Assembly: GCA_025757645.1 (NCBI GenBank)
Contig: CP107216.1
Span: 1,735,501-1,799,500 of the forward strand
Origin: Clostridiales bacterium
GTDB lineage: Bacteria; Bacillota; Clostridia; Oscillospirales; Oscillospiraceae
Length of the DNA stretch: 64,000 nucleotides
Direction of reading: 5' to 3'
Below the pieces are notes generated by a model. That model searched no databases. It had not been told where the DNA came from and saw only the letters and a list, made by a program, of their open reading frames with translations. Positions within the stretch are counted from its first letter, which is position 1, and every line of letters begins with the position of its first letter. Below are positions 16,938 through 24,339 of this stretch, one piece after another. A program made the translations under genes and the position numbers.

Positions 16938-17465
16938 TCACACCGCCTCGCTCCCCGGGACGATGCGATCCCAGCACTCTGTGCATATCTGCGGCACGCT
17001 TTTCTTTGTATTCCAGTTCTTTTCGCATAGACATTCAGTACCATTTCCCGGCTCATATCCGTATTCCTCCGGACATCCCGCACACCCGCCGATGAAGCAT
17101 GCATCCACCTTGTCCGGATGCTCCATAACCAGCAGCTCGCGGAATGTGCAGCCGTGCGACTTCCTTACAAGCATATCTACCCGAAAACCGTCCCAGTCTG
17201 CCGTCGGCACGCCGACATAGTCACACCACGCGCGTTCCAGCTTCGCGCCGGCGGATTCCACCCAGTCCGGAAGGAACACAACGTAGTCCACCGCCTCCAT
17301 CTCAGCGAAGCAGATGCGCATATAGTCCAGCTTGGTCAGCCCCTCCGGCGCTGTGACCGGATTGATGACCGTCGCGCCCAGCCGCTCAAGTTGTGCAACC
17401 GCTCGGGCGAATTTTCCCTTATAGTCCGGATCACCGGCGATTTTCCCTGATATGTAGATTTTCAT
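16938..17465 (-). CDS. DUF4406 (deoxyribosyltransferase-like) protein with Cys-rich tail
   Basis: 175 residues from the ATG at 17465 (AAAGGAGGACAACC upstream). Residues 1-95 match DUF4406: MKIYISGKIAGDPDYKGKF, TVINPVTAPEG, the MRICFAEMEAVDYVVFLPDW core and the GAKLERAWCDY helix, a fold related to nucleoside 2-deoxyribosyltransferases. Residues about 120-175 add at least seven cysteines (CFIGGCAGC..., CLCEKNW, CTECWD), probably a zinc-binding appendage not normal for the short family members. It may act on nucleotides during phage growth; no reaction can be assigned. Confidence 0.7.
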   Translation of the reverse strand: MKIYISGKIAGDPDYKGKFARAVAQLERLGATVINPVTAPEGLTKLDYMRICFAEMEAVDYVVFLPDWVESAGAKLERAWCDYVGVPTADWDGFRVDMLVRKSHGCTFRELLVMEHPDKVDACFIGGCAGCPEEYGYEPGNGTECLCEKNWNTKKSVPQICTECWDRIVPGSEAV

Positions 17466-17520
17466 GGTTGTCCTCCTTTCAGAGCACCGGGCGAATTTCC
17501 CCGCCCAGTGTGCTATCGAA

Positions 17521-18234
17521 TCACTGCATGATGACGACCTTGCCCTGTTCAATCAGGTCTTTCAGGCCGCGCTCGAAATACTCAGCGATGTTGCGTTTCG
17601 CTTCCAGACGCCAGATGCCGCCATCCGCCTCGAAAAAGGCGATGCCTTTCTCGCTGTCCACGCGCAGGAGAAATTCGCTTTCCGGCTGCGCGACCTCGAG
17701 GAACGTGCGGAACGGCTGCAGTTTAATCCGTGGCCGCACATTAACGACTGCGTTGAGCGCAACGCCCTGCCGCGCCGTCACGGTCTGCGTGACGCCATTA
17801 TCGTTGGTAGACACTGTGTTCTCATCGGACATACGGCTGAGCAGATCCAGCAGATACTCCGTGCCTCCGTTCGGGATGAACAGACTGCGCAGCTCGATCA
17901 GCGCAGTTTCTCGGTCACGCCAGCCAGTGCGCATGCCCGGCGCGTCCGCCTGCGCACGATACAGGACATTGCGGGAGAAGTCCGGCAGATACGTCGTCAT
18001 TACTTCGACCTTGTTATAATCCCGGACATGTACCATGATGGTCGTCCCAACCTTGGCGATCTCGGTGCGCACCAGCTTGCAGACAGCATCCAGACCGCTG
18101 ACGCTGACGGAATCGGGACGATCCACATGCGGCGGGATCCGCGTAAGATTGGCGTCGGAATAGGTCTGCCCATCAATTTCGAAGATTTTGGTTTCTTTCA
18201 GGCTCACGATTTTGTCGATCATTTCTGCGAACAT
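17521..18234 (-). CDS. DUF2303/YfdQ-like phage protein
   Basis: 237 residues from the second ATG (18234), 8 nt from AAGGAGG. The elements TVTARQGVALNAVVNVRPRI, LQPFRTFLEVAQPESEFLLRV and AFFEADGGIWRLEAKRNIAEYF resemble the DUF2303/YfdQ family found in many phage early regions. It is next to the replication-terminator-like gene (18252-18638), suggesting one early operon. Function unknown. Confidence 0.55.
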   Translation of the reverse strand: MFAEMIDKIVSLKETKIFEIDGQTYSDANLTRIPPHVDRPDSVSVSGLDAVCKLVRTEIAKVGTTIMVHVRDYNKVEVMTTYLPDFSRNVLYRAQADAPGMRTGWRDRETALIELRSLFIPNGGTEYLLDLLSRMSDENTVSTNDNGVTQTVTARQGVALNAVVNVRPRIKLQPFRTFLEVAQPESEFLLRVDSEKGIAFFEADGGIWRLEAKRNIAEYFERGLKDLIEQGKVVIMQ

Positions 18235-18251
18235 TGTCATATCCTCCTTCG

Positions 18252-18638
18252 TTATTCGGCTGCCTGCTGGCTGGCCTGCAGCAGATTCAGAATTTTCGGT
18301 GTTTCCTGTTCATGCCCGTCCATGCGCATCTGGCCGGGGAGCTGCGGCACCATTTCGGCAACGACCATTTCCCCGTTGCCATCAGTGGTAACGCAAAGCG
18401 ACGTTGCGACCGGATTGGTCGCCGCGAGCGTGGCCTTGGCAACAACATTCACGCGGATCTGCCGGCGGTCATCGTCCGGTGTCAGCTCGATCGTCAGCGT
18501 GATCTTGCGCTTTGCGGTTGCTTTGGTGTTGACGTCAAGGATGTTGTCAACACAGCGCTGCATCTCATAGTCCACGCGCTCCTGGAATGCACCCTGCGCC
18601 ATCTGCAGGATGCTCGCTCTTTGGGTTTCGTGATTCAT
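18252..18638 (-). CDS. Phage 'replication terminator protein'-like early protein
   Basis: 128 residues from the ATG at 18638 (AAGGAGGACAACC site). The layout AQGAFQERVDYEMQRCVDNI, NTKATAKRKITLTIELTPDD, RRQIRVNVVAKATLA matches a clostridial phage family commonly labelled replication terminator protein. That label is historical and not proof of function. It lies between the DUF2303-like gene and the methyltransferase gene. Confidence 0.55.
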   Translation of the reverse strand: MNHETQRASILQMAQGAFQERVDYEMQRCVDNILDVNTKATAKRKITLTIELTPDDDRRQIRVNVVAKATLAATNPVATSLCVTTDGNGEMVVAEMVPQLPGQMRMDGHEQETPKILNLLQASQQAAE

Positions 18639-18657
18639 GGTTGTCCTCCTTCGTTTT

Positions 18658-20379
18658 TTACATAGCCACCGCATCAGCGAGTGCGGCCATTGTCTCAATT
18701 TTCCCGGGCACTGCATACTCCGGGAGGTTCGCTGCCACAACGGCCGCAGCCATCGGCGGGCAGACGGCATTGCCGCATCTGGCTACTTGCTGTGTCTTCG
18801 GGTAAGGCTTTCCGGCCGCATCATGGTCGATGATGTAATCCGGCGGAAAGCCCATGGCGTTGTACAGCTCCCGAGGCGACAGCATCCGCAAGCCGATATC
18901 CGCGATATAGTACAGCACCCCGCCGATTGACAGGAGCAGCAGGTCATCCGTGCCCAGTGCGTAGCCACAGTACCGGTTCAGCAGATCGCGGATCTGCGGC
19001 CAGTAGTGAAGCCGCTCGGATGTGCCGATTTTACAAAGCACTGCCTTGCAGCAGCCAAACACGCCGCCCGCTGTCTGTGTCGGCAGCGGCTCCGACGGCC
19101 GTGTGCCGACCTCGTCCCGCTTGTACTTGACTACATGTGCAGCAACCACGGCTTCCCGGTCGTGACTCGTGACCGCATGCATCGGGCTTTGCACATCCAA
19201 CGGCCGGCCTCTGCCGTAATACTCCACCAGATTCGCGCAGGTAAGGCCGTAACGGTTCGAGGCGTCCACCGTGCAGACGGGCTTATCCAGTCCAGCCGCT
19301 CGGGCGCTTTCTGTTTTCTCCGTGTGGTACTGGATCAGTGACGGCGATAGCAGCATCTGCCCGCCGCCTCCGCCTGTACGGACTGTGTTCATTGGTTCGG
19401 AGACCGGTGCCCCGACACTGTTGCTGGTGTTCGTCATCGTCAGCGGCGTGAGGACCGTCCGGCAAATGCCACCGGTGTGCTTTGCCGTAATCGTTTTACA
19501 CGGCTCTTGGCTATCCGTGACGTGCCCACCTCTGGAATGGTTACAATCAACGATGAACGGTGCCCCGGATTTGATCGTGAACTTGTCCACGCCGCGAATA
19601 ATGCGGCGCATGGTGTTGTCCGCCAGCGGCCGGACGCTGGAAATGCCGTACCGCTCGTGGATTTCATCCTTCGTCGAAAAAATTGAAGGGCACGGCAGCG
19701 ACCAGTCGATGATCTCCGCTGCGCTGCGCCATGGCAGCAGTTTTCCGCTGCGCACTTCCGCACTGTCTCGCGGGGCGTGTGTGCGCTCCGGCCAGACGAT
19801 CGCACGTCCGTCGCAGCGGGCAATCAGCACCAGCCGACGTCTGGTAGTCGGCGCACCATAGTCGGCTGCCACCAGCTCGCGCCATTCCACGGTATACCCA
19901 AGTGCCCGAAGCTGCCCGACAAACTTCTGGAACGTCGTACCGGCCAGTTTCTTTACCGGCTTCCCCTTACGCACCGGCCCCCACGTCTGGAACTCTTCGA
20001 CGTTTTCAAGGATGATGACGCGCGGGCGCACCTTCGCCGCCCAGCGCAGGGCAATCCACGCAAGGCCCCGGATCTTGCGGTCAACAAGCGCCGCGCCCTT
20101 TGCCTTTGAAAAATGCTTGCAGTCCGGCGAGAACCATGCCAGCGCCACCGGCCGCCCTCGGCAGACCGTCTCCGGATCCACATCCCAGACAGATGCCTGG
20201 TAATGCTCCGTGTACGGATGGTTCGCCTCGTGCATCCGGATCGCTGCCGGGTCGTGATTGATTGCCACATTGACGACGCGCCCAAGCGCTAGCTCGATTC
20301 CCGTGGACGCGCCGCCGCCACCGGCAAAGCTGTCAACGATGATCTCGCCGTCAAGCGTCTCCTGTGTACGCAGCATCAT
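18658..20379 (-). CDS. DNA (cytosine-5-) methyltransferase, orphan
   Basis: 573 residues. C5-MTase motifs are in order: motif I VDSFAGGGGASTGIE, motif IV WFSPDCKHFSKAKG, motif VI ENVEEF, motif VIII RRRLVLIA, a long variable region (about 230-480) with repeated hydroxyl-rich elements, and motif X QQVARCGNAVCPPMA. The nucleophile context is DCK instead of the usual PCQ. No restriction endonuclease gene is nearby, so it probably protects phage DNA from host restriction. It overlaps the gene upstream by 4 nt. Confidence 0.85.
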   Translation of the reverse strand: MMLRTQETLDGEIIVDSFAGGGGASTGIELALGRVVNVAINHDPAAIRMHEANHPYTEHYQASVWDVDPETVCRGRPVALAWFSPDCKHFSKAKGAALVDRKIRGLAWIALRWAAKVRPRVIILENVEEFQTWGPVRKGKPVKKLAGTTFQKFVGQLRALGYTVEWRELVAADYGAPTTRRRLVLIARCDGRAIVWPERTHAPRDSAEVRSGKLLPWRSAAEIIDWSLPCPSIFSTKDEIHERYGISSVRPLADNTMRRIIRGVDKFTIKSGAPFIVDCNHSRGGHVTDSQEPCKTITAKHTGGICRTVLTPLTMTNTSNSVGAPVSEPMNTVRTGGGGGQMLLSPSLIQYHTEKTESARAAGLDKPVCTVDASNRYGLTCANLVEYYGRGRPLDVQSPMHAVTSHDREAVVAAHVVKYKRDEVGTRPSEPLPTQTAGGVFGCCKAVLCKIGTSERLHYWPQIRDLLNRYCGYALGTDDLLLLSIGGVLYYIADIGLRMLSPRELYNAMGFPPDYIIDHDAAGKPYPKTQQVARCGNAVCPPMAAAVVAANLPEYAVPGKIETMAALADAVAM

Positions 20380-20798
20380 GTCGCCTCCCCCGCGCCGAGC
20401 GCGAGCTGCCCGGCGGCATACAGCTCGTACACCGTCCGTCCGCGATCATCTGCCATATACGGCAGGAAGATCTGCTGCATCGGCACATCGCAGGATTCGA
20501 TCAGCGCCATTTGCGCCAGCACCCAGTCGCGCACGTTCCGCCACGCAGTCATTTCCGCCTGCTCGTGGTCGGCCTTGATCTTCTGATTTGCAAACACCCG
20601 CAGCGTCCCATCCACGGCCGCCGGCAGGCGGAAGCCACGCGGCCCAACCGGCGTGTCGATCCCAAACGCGATCGCCTGCGGCTTACCATTATCGTAGTCA
20701 ATCATGATCTTGGTGGCGCCGTGGCGTGCAAGCGCGCCTTGGATTTCCCCGATGGACGTATATACGTCCACTTTCGTCGTATAGTTTTTGATTGCCAT
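20376..20798 (-). CDS. Conserved phage protein, function unknown
   Basis: 140 residues, GAGGTGG site before the ATG at 20798. The segments YTSIGEIQGALARHGATKIM, GFRLPAAVDGTLRVF and AWRNVRDWVLAQMALIESC occur in a phage family commonly found beside recombination or replication genes. It is translationally coupled with the methyltransferase gene. No catalytic motif seen. Confidence 0.6.
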   Translation of the reverse strand: MAIKNYTTKVDVYTSIGEIQGALARHGATKIMIDYDNGKPQAIAFGIDTPVGPRGFRLPAAVDGTLRVFANQKIKADHEQAEMTAWRNVRDWVLAQMALIESCDVPMQQIFLPYMADDRGRTVYELYAAGQLALGAGEAT

Positions 20799-20807
20799 GT
20801 GCCCACC

Positions 20808-21443
20808 TCACTCCGGATCGCCGAGAAACAGGATCACGCCCCGGCGCATCTGCACCCGGTACGGCTCCAGCTCCTCGGCTGTCATGTACTTATGGCCGAA
20901 ATGCTCCTTCATCCGCCACCAGACTTCCCACGGCACGCGATAGACCGCGCGACCGCGCAGACACACCAGCACAAAGACCAGTGCGCCCTTCTGGGCGTGC
21001 GACTGCATGGCATATGCCTGCTCGTGCGTCACCGCGCTCTGCAGGATGCGGTCTTTGTCCGTGGCCTTGGCTTCAAATACAACGCTGCGGCCGCCGTCGA
21101 TCGTGCCCTGAAAATCCGGCTGCGCCTGCTTGGTGAAAACCGCCTCGAACGACCAGCAGCCGCTCGCGTTCTGATGCCGGCCGGAAATGACCTTGATCGG
21201 CTCCGGCGTCTTGTCGATCTCCGCGATGCCATGCGCCCGGTAATACGCGCAGGCCGTGAGAATCTGCGCCTCAAAGCCTTCCCCGGTCGCACGGCTGATA
21301 CTCCCCTGTGCCTGACGCGCCGGGTTTTTCGCCGACTCCTCGGCGTGGAAAAACTGCAGCGCCTTTTCATACGCCACAGGATCCAGCTTGCGCGCCGCCT
21401 GTTTCTGATAGCGCGGCGGAAGGCTGTCCATGCTGATGCCCAT
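20808..21443 (-). CDS. RecU-like Holliday junction resolvase
   Basis: 211 residues. The nuclease core has GEGFEAQILTACAYYRAHGI at the start, then QPDFQGTIDGGRSVVFEAKA, the D...ExK active-site pattern of RecU, then GALVFVLVCLRGRAVYRVPW. The length agrees with Firmicutes RecU. It would resolve branched intermediates of phage replication or recombination. A GGAAGGAGC site precedes the ATG. Confidence 0.8.
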   Translation of the reverse strand: MGISMDSLPPRYQKQAARKLDPVAYEKALQFFHAEESAKNPARQAQGSISRATGEGFEAQILTACAYYRAHGIAEIDKTPEPIKVISGRHQNASGCWSFEAVFTKQAQPDFQGTIDGGRSVVFEAKATDKDRILQSAVTHEQAYAMQSHAQKGALVFVLVCLRGRAVYRVPWEVWWRMKEHFGHKYMTAEELEPYRVQMRRGVILFLGDPE

Positions 21444-21458
21444 TGTAGTTGCTCCTTC

Positions 21459-22217
21459 CTATGTAGTGTCTTTGATCTCGTAATACTCCTGCCACGGCCA
21501 GCCGCTCAGCTCATGCCAGCCGCTCTTATACTCCGACCCATCGTCAAAGCGATAGAGATGCATCCCCCGTCTGGCCTTCGGCTCTTTTCTCCACGTCTCG
21601 GCCTTGGTCACCTGATAGCGAATCTCCGGCTTGGCCATGCCGGCGCTGCAGGTATACCGCCGGCGGCGGATGCCCTGCTCGCGGCAGCGGCGCATGGTGG
21701 AGCGTGATTCCTTGATGAGGTAGGACGCGAGCTTTGCGTGGTTCTTGCGGTCATCGAGCATCTGGAAGCTGATAGAGCCCGCGCCATTGGTCACCTTTGT
21801 CCAGGCGGCGTCGATGATCTGCGCATCAAAGCGCGGCAGGAGGATATGATGATGCACGTTCGTCATGTGCTTGGTTTCGAGCACGGCGATGTATTTCAGG
21901 CGCTTGCCCGCTTTGGCGTACGCCTTACGCAGCTCGCGGAAGAACGCGGCTCTGTCCCGCTCGGCTTGCTCTAATGTGATGGTTTTGCACCAGTAGTGCA
22001 GCACCAGATGGAAGTCGCCATAATGGTAGTTGCAGTTGATGAGCCAGCGCAGGTGCTCCTCTGCCACGCGCTCGTTGATACGCTCCTGACACTTGGAGGT
22101 CTCCTTCTCGGATGATCGCTTGCGCGGCTTGACTTCCTTGCTGTGCACACGGGATGAATACATCTTGCGGTGCTCGACCGTTTCCCCGCACACGACGGTG
22201 CGATGTACATACGGCAT
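21459..22217 (-). CDS. HUH-superfamily rolling-circle replication protein (ORF2/G2P type)
   Basis: 252 residues. Residues about 75-180 have the order expected of the Rep ORF2/G2P HUH family: an FHLVLHYW strand, a helical FFRELRKAYAKAGKRLKYI, the metal-binding HUH strand NVHHHILLPR, and a single candidate nucleophile tyrosine in KLASYLIKES. The N-terminal 50 residues are very basic. It may nick the origin strand to start replication. It is the most promoter-proximal large early gene. No helicase, primase or polymerase gene is visible in this prophage part. Confidence 0.65.
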   Translation of the reverse strand: MPYVHRTVVCGETVEHRKMYSSRVHSKEVKPRKRSSEKETSKCQERINERVAEEHLRWLINCNYHYGDFHLVLHYWCKTITLEQAERDRAAFFRELRKAYAKAGKRLKYIAVLETKHMTNVHHHILLPRFDAQIIDAAWTKVTNGAGSISFQMLDDRKNHAKLASYLIKESRSTMRRCREQGIRRRRYTCSAGMAKPEIRYQVTKAETWRKEPKARRGMHLYRFDDGSEYKSGWHELSGWPWQEYYEIKDTT

Positions 22218-22302
22218 GATTGCCTCCCTGTCTGTCTCCGGTCGAGTTAGTAATTGGTCTTACCGAAGCTGAAAACGCCTTGCGGCGTCAGCGTTTTTCG
22301 GC

Positions 22303-22331
22303 TTGCAGGGCGGGCAACTGTATGCTATAAT
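22303..22331 (+). promoter_or_regulatory. Sigma-A-like promoter for candidate small RNA
   Basis: TTGCAG (22303-22308), a 17-bp spacer and a perfect TATAAT (22326-22331). It faces the plus strand, opposite to all flanking genes. Confidence 0.7.
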
Positions 22332-22337
22332 ATACAT

Positions 22338-22414
22338 ATAGTGTAGCGCGCCCTGTGCGCTATTGGGTTTTCACCGCCTGCGGGTTTGACGATCTTCGCA
22401 GGCGGTGTCTTTTT
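22338..22414 (+). ncRNA. Candidate small RNA between early phage genes
   Basis: Predicted transcript of about 77 nt from the TATAAT promoter to a T-tract. It contains a short hairpin (AGCGCG...CGCGCT-like, near 22345-22362) and a strong terminator stem CACCGCCTGC / GCAGGCGGTG (22372-22407) followed by TCTTTTT. No plausible ORF fits inside. It lies in the intergenic space before the HUH Rep gene and is antisense to the early transcript, so it could control Rep expression in the manner of plasmid copy-number RNAs (inference). Confidence 0.5.
22372..22414 (+). terminator. Rho-independent terminator of candidate small RNA
   Basis: Ten-base-pair GC-rich stem with TCTTTTT on the plus strand. A separate hairpin at 22272-22290 (ACGCC-GCAA-GGCGT then TTTC on the minus strand) could end the minus-strand transcript. 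Confidence 0.75.
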
Positions 22415-22646
22415 ATGTCTCCGGCGGCGCCCACATGACGCGCGCCCCGTGGACGACTTCCTGCCATGGGACGCCCCACAGCTCCGCCGCGCACTGGATC
22501 GCCGCGAACGGCGATGCGCACGGTACGACCACGGCCTTGCGCCCCGGGAGCGCCACCCGCGCGCGGCCTTTTGCGGCCCAGCGGTCATTCCGGCGTCGCA
22601 TGGCCAGCTCTGCCGGTGACATATATACGACCTCCGGACGTCTCAT
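22413..22646 (-). CDS. Small conserved phage protein, function unknown
   Basis: 77 residues from the ATG at 22646, which overlaps the previous stop as ATGA. The N-terminus is basic (MRRPEVVYMSPAELAMRRRN) and the C-terminal half is hydrophobic/acidic (PCASPFAAIQCAAELWGVPW). No known motif; coupled to the membrane peptide gene (22643-22798). Confidence 0.5.
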   Translation of the reverse strand: MRRPEVVYMSPAELAMRRRNDRWAAKGRARVALPGRKAVVVPCASPFAAIQCAAELWGVPWQEVVHGARVMWAPPET

Positions 22647-22798
22647 GCGACGCCGAGCGCAGCGAATAGGATGTGAAACAGCCACCCCGCCAGCGCGATG
22701 CCGGCGATAAAGGACGCGCAGACGATGCCGTCTTCGGCACCCCAGATGATGTAGCGGCGCACCTTCGCCTTGGCGCGCGGATCTCCGAACACCTTCAT
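22643..22798 (-). CDS. 51-residue single-span membrane protein
   Basis: Translating the minus strand from the ATG at 22798 gives a basic N-terminus (MKVFGDPRAKAKVRRY) followed by one hydrophobic helix (CASFIAGIALAGWLFHILFA). ATGA overlaps on both sides and a GGGGAG ribosome site 9 nt upstream support it as a real coupled gene. It could be a small inner-membrane phage factor such as an exclusion peptide; unproven. Confidence 0.6.
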   Translation of the reverse strand: MKVFGDPRAKAKVRRYIIWGAEDGIVCASFIAGIALAGWLFHILFAALGVA

Positions 22799-23067
22799 TC
22801 GTCGTCACTCCCCTCTGCCGTTCGGTACAGCATCTGCATGTTGTTCGCGCAGATATTGCACACCGGCGTGCCGTGAATGTACCGGATGTCGTTCACGCTG
22901 CCGCAGAACGCGCAACCAGGCGCGTACTTGCGCAGAATGATGCCTTTCCCGTCCGTGTAGATCTCGACAGGGTCTTTCTCCTGGAGATCGAGCGCCCGGC
23001 GCAGCTCCCTCGGGAGCGTGATGCGGCCGAGCTCGTCGACCCTTCTGACGATTCCTGTTGCTTTCAT
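22795..23067 (-). CDS. AbrB/SpoVT-like transition regulator with C-terminal zinc motif
   Basis: 90 residues from the ATG at 23067 (AAAGGAG site). Residues 1-48 are a classic AbrB swapped-hairpin domain: KATGIVRRVDELGRITLPRE then LRRALDLQEKDPVEIY. The C-terminal part has CAFC...CNIC, a likely zinc finger often seen in such phage copies. Probably a DNA-binding regulator of early genes. Confidence 0.85.
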   Translation of the reverse strand: MKATGIVRRVDELGRITLPRELRRALDLQEKDPVEIYTDGKGIILRKYAPGCAFCGSVNDIRYIHGTPVCNICANNMQMLYRTAEGSDDE

Positions 23068-23084
23068 TGGTTTCTCCTTTCTCA

Positions 23085-23315
23085 TTACTGATATTTGATC
23101 GCTGCGCGCAGGGTGTCGATGGGGATATCCAATCCCCGCCCGAGCGCGAGCAGGTCGTTAATGGTCATGCCGCCAATGTTCTGCAGCCGGTTCGCCGCCG
23201 TCTGGCGGCAGCAGCCGATCAGGGTCTCCGGCTTGACGCCCTGCACCCGGATCTGACCATAGAGCAGCGTCTGCAGTTGGTCATAGCGGCTGGTGCGCTT
23301 CCTCAGTTTTGGCAT
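23085..23315 (-). CDS. Small HTH phage regulator
   Basis: 76 residues from the ATG at 23315, behind an AGGGAGG site. A basic N-terminus (PKLRKRTSRYDQLQ) precedes a helix-turn-helix-like region (LIGCCRQTAANRLQNIGGMT, then INDLLALGRGLDIPIDTLRA), the pattern of Cro/C1-type proteins. It is the first minus-strand early gene to the left of the switch region. Confidence 0.6.
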   Translation of the reverse strand: MPKLRKRTSRYDQLQTLLYGQIRVQGVKPETLIGCCRQTAANRLQNIGGMTINDLLALGRGLDIPIDTLRAAIKYQ

Positions 23316-23334
23316 ATGTACCTCCCTCCTTTTC

Positions 23335-23364
23335 TTGCCTGTTCCTCCTCGCACGTGGTAGAAT
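23335..23364 (+). promoter_or_regulatory. Putative promoter for the 149-residue gene
   Basis: TTGCCT, 18-bp spacer, TAGAAT, followed by a GAAGGAGG ribosome site and an ATG at 23386. The elements are moderate matches. Confidence 0.4.
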
Positions 23365-23385
23365 CACAGCGAAGGAGGAATTTTT

Positions 23386-23835
23386 ATGGATATTCTTGAA
23401 TTGCAATATGAAATACTCTCGCGCTTGAGCTCGCAGTGCGGCAGTTTGAATCTGAATGACTTCCAGCTTGAAACCGGGGAATCGGCAACAGACATCGAAG
23501 CAGCCGCTCGCGCTCTCTGGACACATGAACCGCATTTTGTGAGAGCTTTCGGTGAGAACATTGACTTTCTGAACATCACCGACGCCGGCCGGCTCGAACT
23601 CGCTCGCCTCAAACAGGAGCGGGAGCAAAAAGCCAACGAGGCCCAAGCTGTTGCCAACCAGATTGCGGAGCTCCGCCGAATCGCTGACGCTGCATCCGAG
23701 CGCGCGGAAATCGCAAGACAGCAGGCTGTTACCGCGCAAGAGCAAGCCAGAAAGGCCGAAAAAGATGCTACGTTCTCGAAAATCGTTGCCATAGTGTCAC
23801 TCGCTGCATCCATCATCATTCCGCTGGTTACCTGA
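23386..23835 (+). CDS. Coiled-coil, C-terminally membrane-anchored phage protein
   Basis: 149 residues on the plus strand, opposite to its neighbours. Residues 1-65 may form a winged-helix-like domain (QYEILSRLSSQCGSLNLNDF). Residues 70-130 are a coiled coil (LARLKQEREQKANEAQAVA). The last 17 residues are one hydrophobic span (IVAIVSLAASIIIPLV). This tail-anchored layout is common in superinfection-exclusion and lysogenic-conversion proteins. It could be expressed in the lysogen from its own promoter. Its 3' end overlaps the convergent gene by 39 nt. Confidence 0.6.
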   Translation: MDILELQYEILSRLSSQCGSLNLNDFQLETGESATDIEAAARALWTHEPHFVRAFGENIDFLNITDAGRLELARLKQEREQKANEAQAVANQIAELRRIADAASERAEIARQQAVTAQEQARKAEKDATFSKIVAIVSLAASIIIPLVT

Positions 23836-24000
23836 CAGCCGCTCGAGTGCATCTGTATACATCTTCTCGGTTGCCCGCTCCCGCTCGAACGTGGATTTCA
23901 GACAGTCATTGCAGATGTGATTGAAGATCGCAAGGCATACAAGGAAGCCGACAAAGCAACAGATCACACCAACGGCGACCAGCGTCTTCAGGGTGTACAT
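23797..24000 (-). CDS. Small membrane protein, function unknown
   Basis: 67 residues after a strong AGGGGAGGTGAAAAT ribosome site. An N-terminal transmembrane span (LVAVGVICCFVGFLVCLAIF) is followed by a charged tail of about 40 residues (LKSTFERERATEKMYTDALE). It is the first gene to the left of the Cro-like gene and could be part of the same early transcript. It overlaps the plus-strand gene tail to tail. Confidence 0.55.
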   Translation of the reverse strand: MYTLKTLVAVGVICCFVGFLVCLAIFNHICNDCLKSTFERERATEKMYTDALERLSGNQRNDDGCSE

Positions 24001-24040
24001 ATTTTCACCTCCCCTGCGCGGATGTTTGTTATTGCAGAAT

Positions 24041-24058
24041 AGTTCTGTTAAACCTTAC
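24041..24058. promoter_or_regulatory. Operator repeat, copy 1
   Basis: An 18-bp element AGTTCTGTTAAACCTTAC that recurs with one mismatch at 24270-24287. It lies just downstream of the Cro-like gene. Confidence 0.6.
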
Positions 24059-24249
24059 TGCTTTAGCAAAAAAATATCATCAATGCCTACATGATAAATG
24101 CTGCACAGCTGAGCAAGTTTATTTGCGGTCGGATATGTCTTGCCCTGTTCCCAATTGCTAATCGTGGAAACGTTGACATTCAGGCGCTTTGCAACGCATT
24201 TCTGCGTAAGGCCACTATTAATCCTCGCCGCCTTCAAAGACAACTTCAT
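24055..24249 (-). CDS. Cro/CI-type XRE repressor (Cro-like)
   Basis: 64 residues, consisting almost only of an XRE helix-turn-helix (SGLTQKCVAKRLNVNVSTIS, then NWEQGKTYPTANKLAQLC). A GGGGGTGAAGAT site precedes the ATG. It is transcribed away from the CI-like gene and flanked on both sides by copies of the 18-bp operator, as expected for the lytic side of a lambda-like switch. Confidence 0.85.
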   Translation of the reverse strand: MKLSLKAARINSGLTQKCVAKRLNVNVSTISNWEQGKTYPTANKLAQLCSIYHVGIDDIFLLKQ

Positions 24250-24269
24250 ATCTTCACCCCCTTCTCACT

Positions 24270-24309
24270 AGTTCTGTTTAACCTTACCACTTGATTTCAG
24301 AATTGTCAA
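24270..24309 (-). promoter_or_regulatory. Lytic promoter and operator of the Cro-like gene
   Basis: On the minus strand: TTGACA (24304-24309), a 17-bp spacer and TAAGGT (24281-24286). Operator copy 2 (24270-24287) covers the -10 box, so a bound repressor would block it. Degenerate versions with a TTTAA core lie at about 24311-24325 and 24352-24366. Confidence 0.7.
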
Positions 24310-24339
24310 TAGTTTAAACCGAACTTTTTCCGTTTTATA

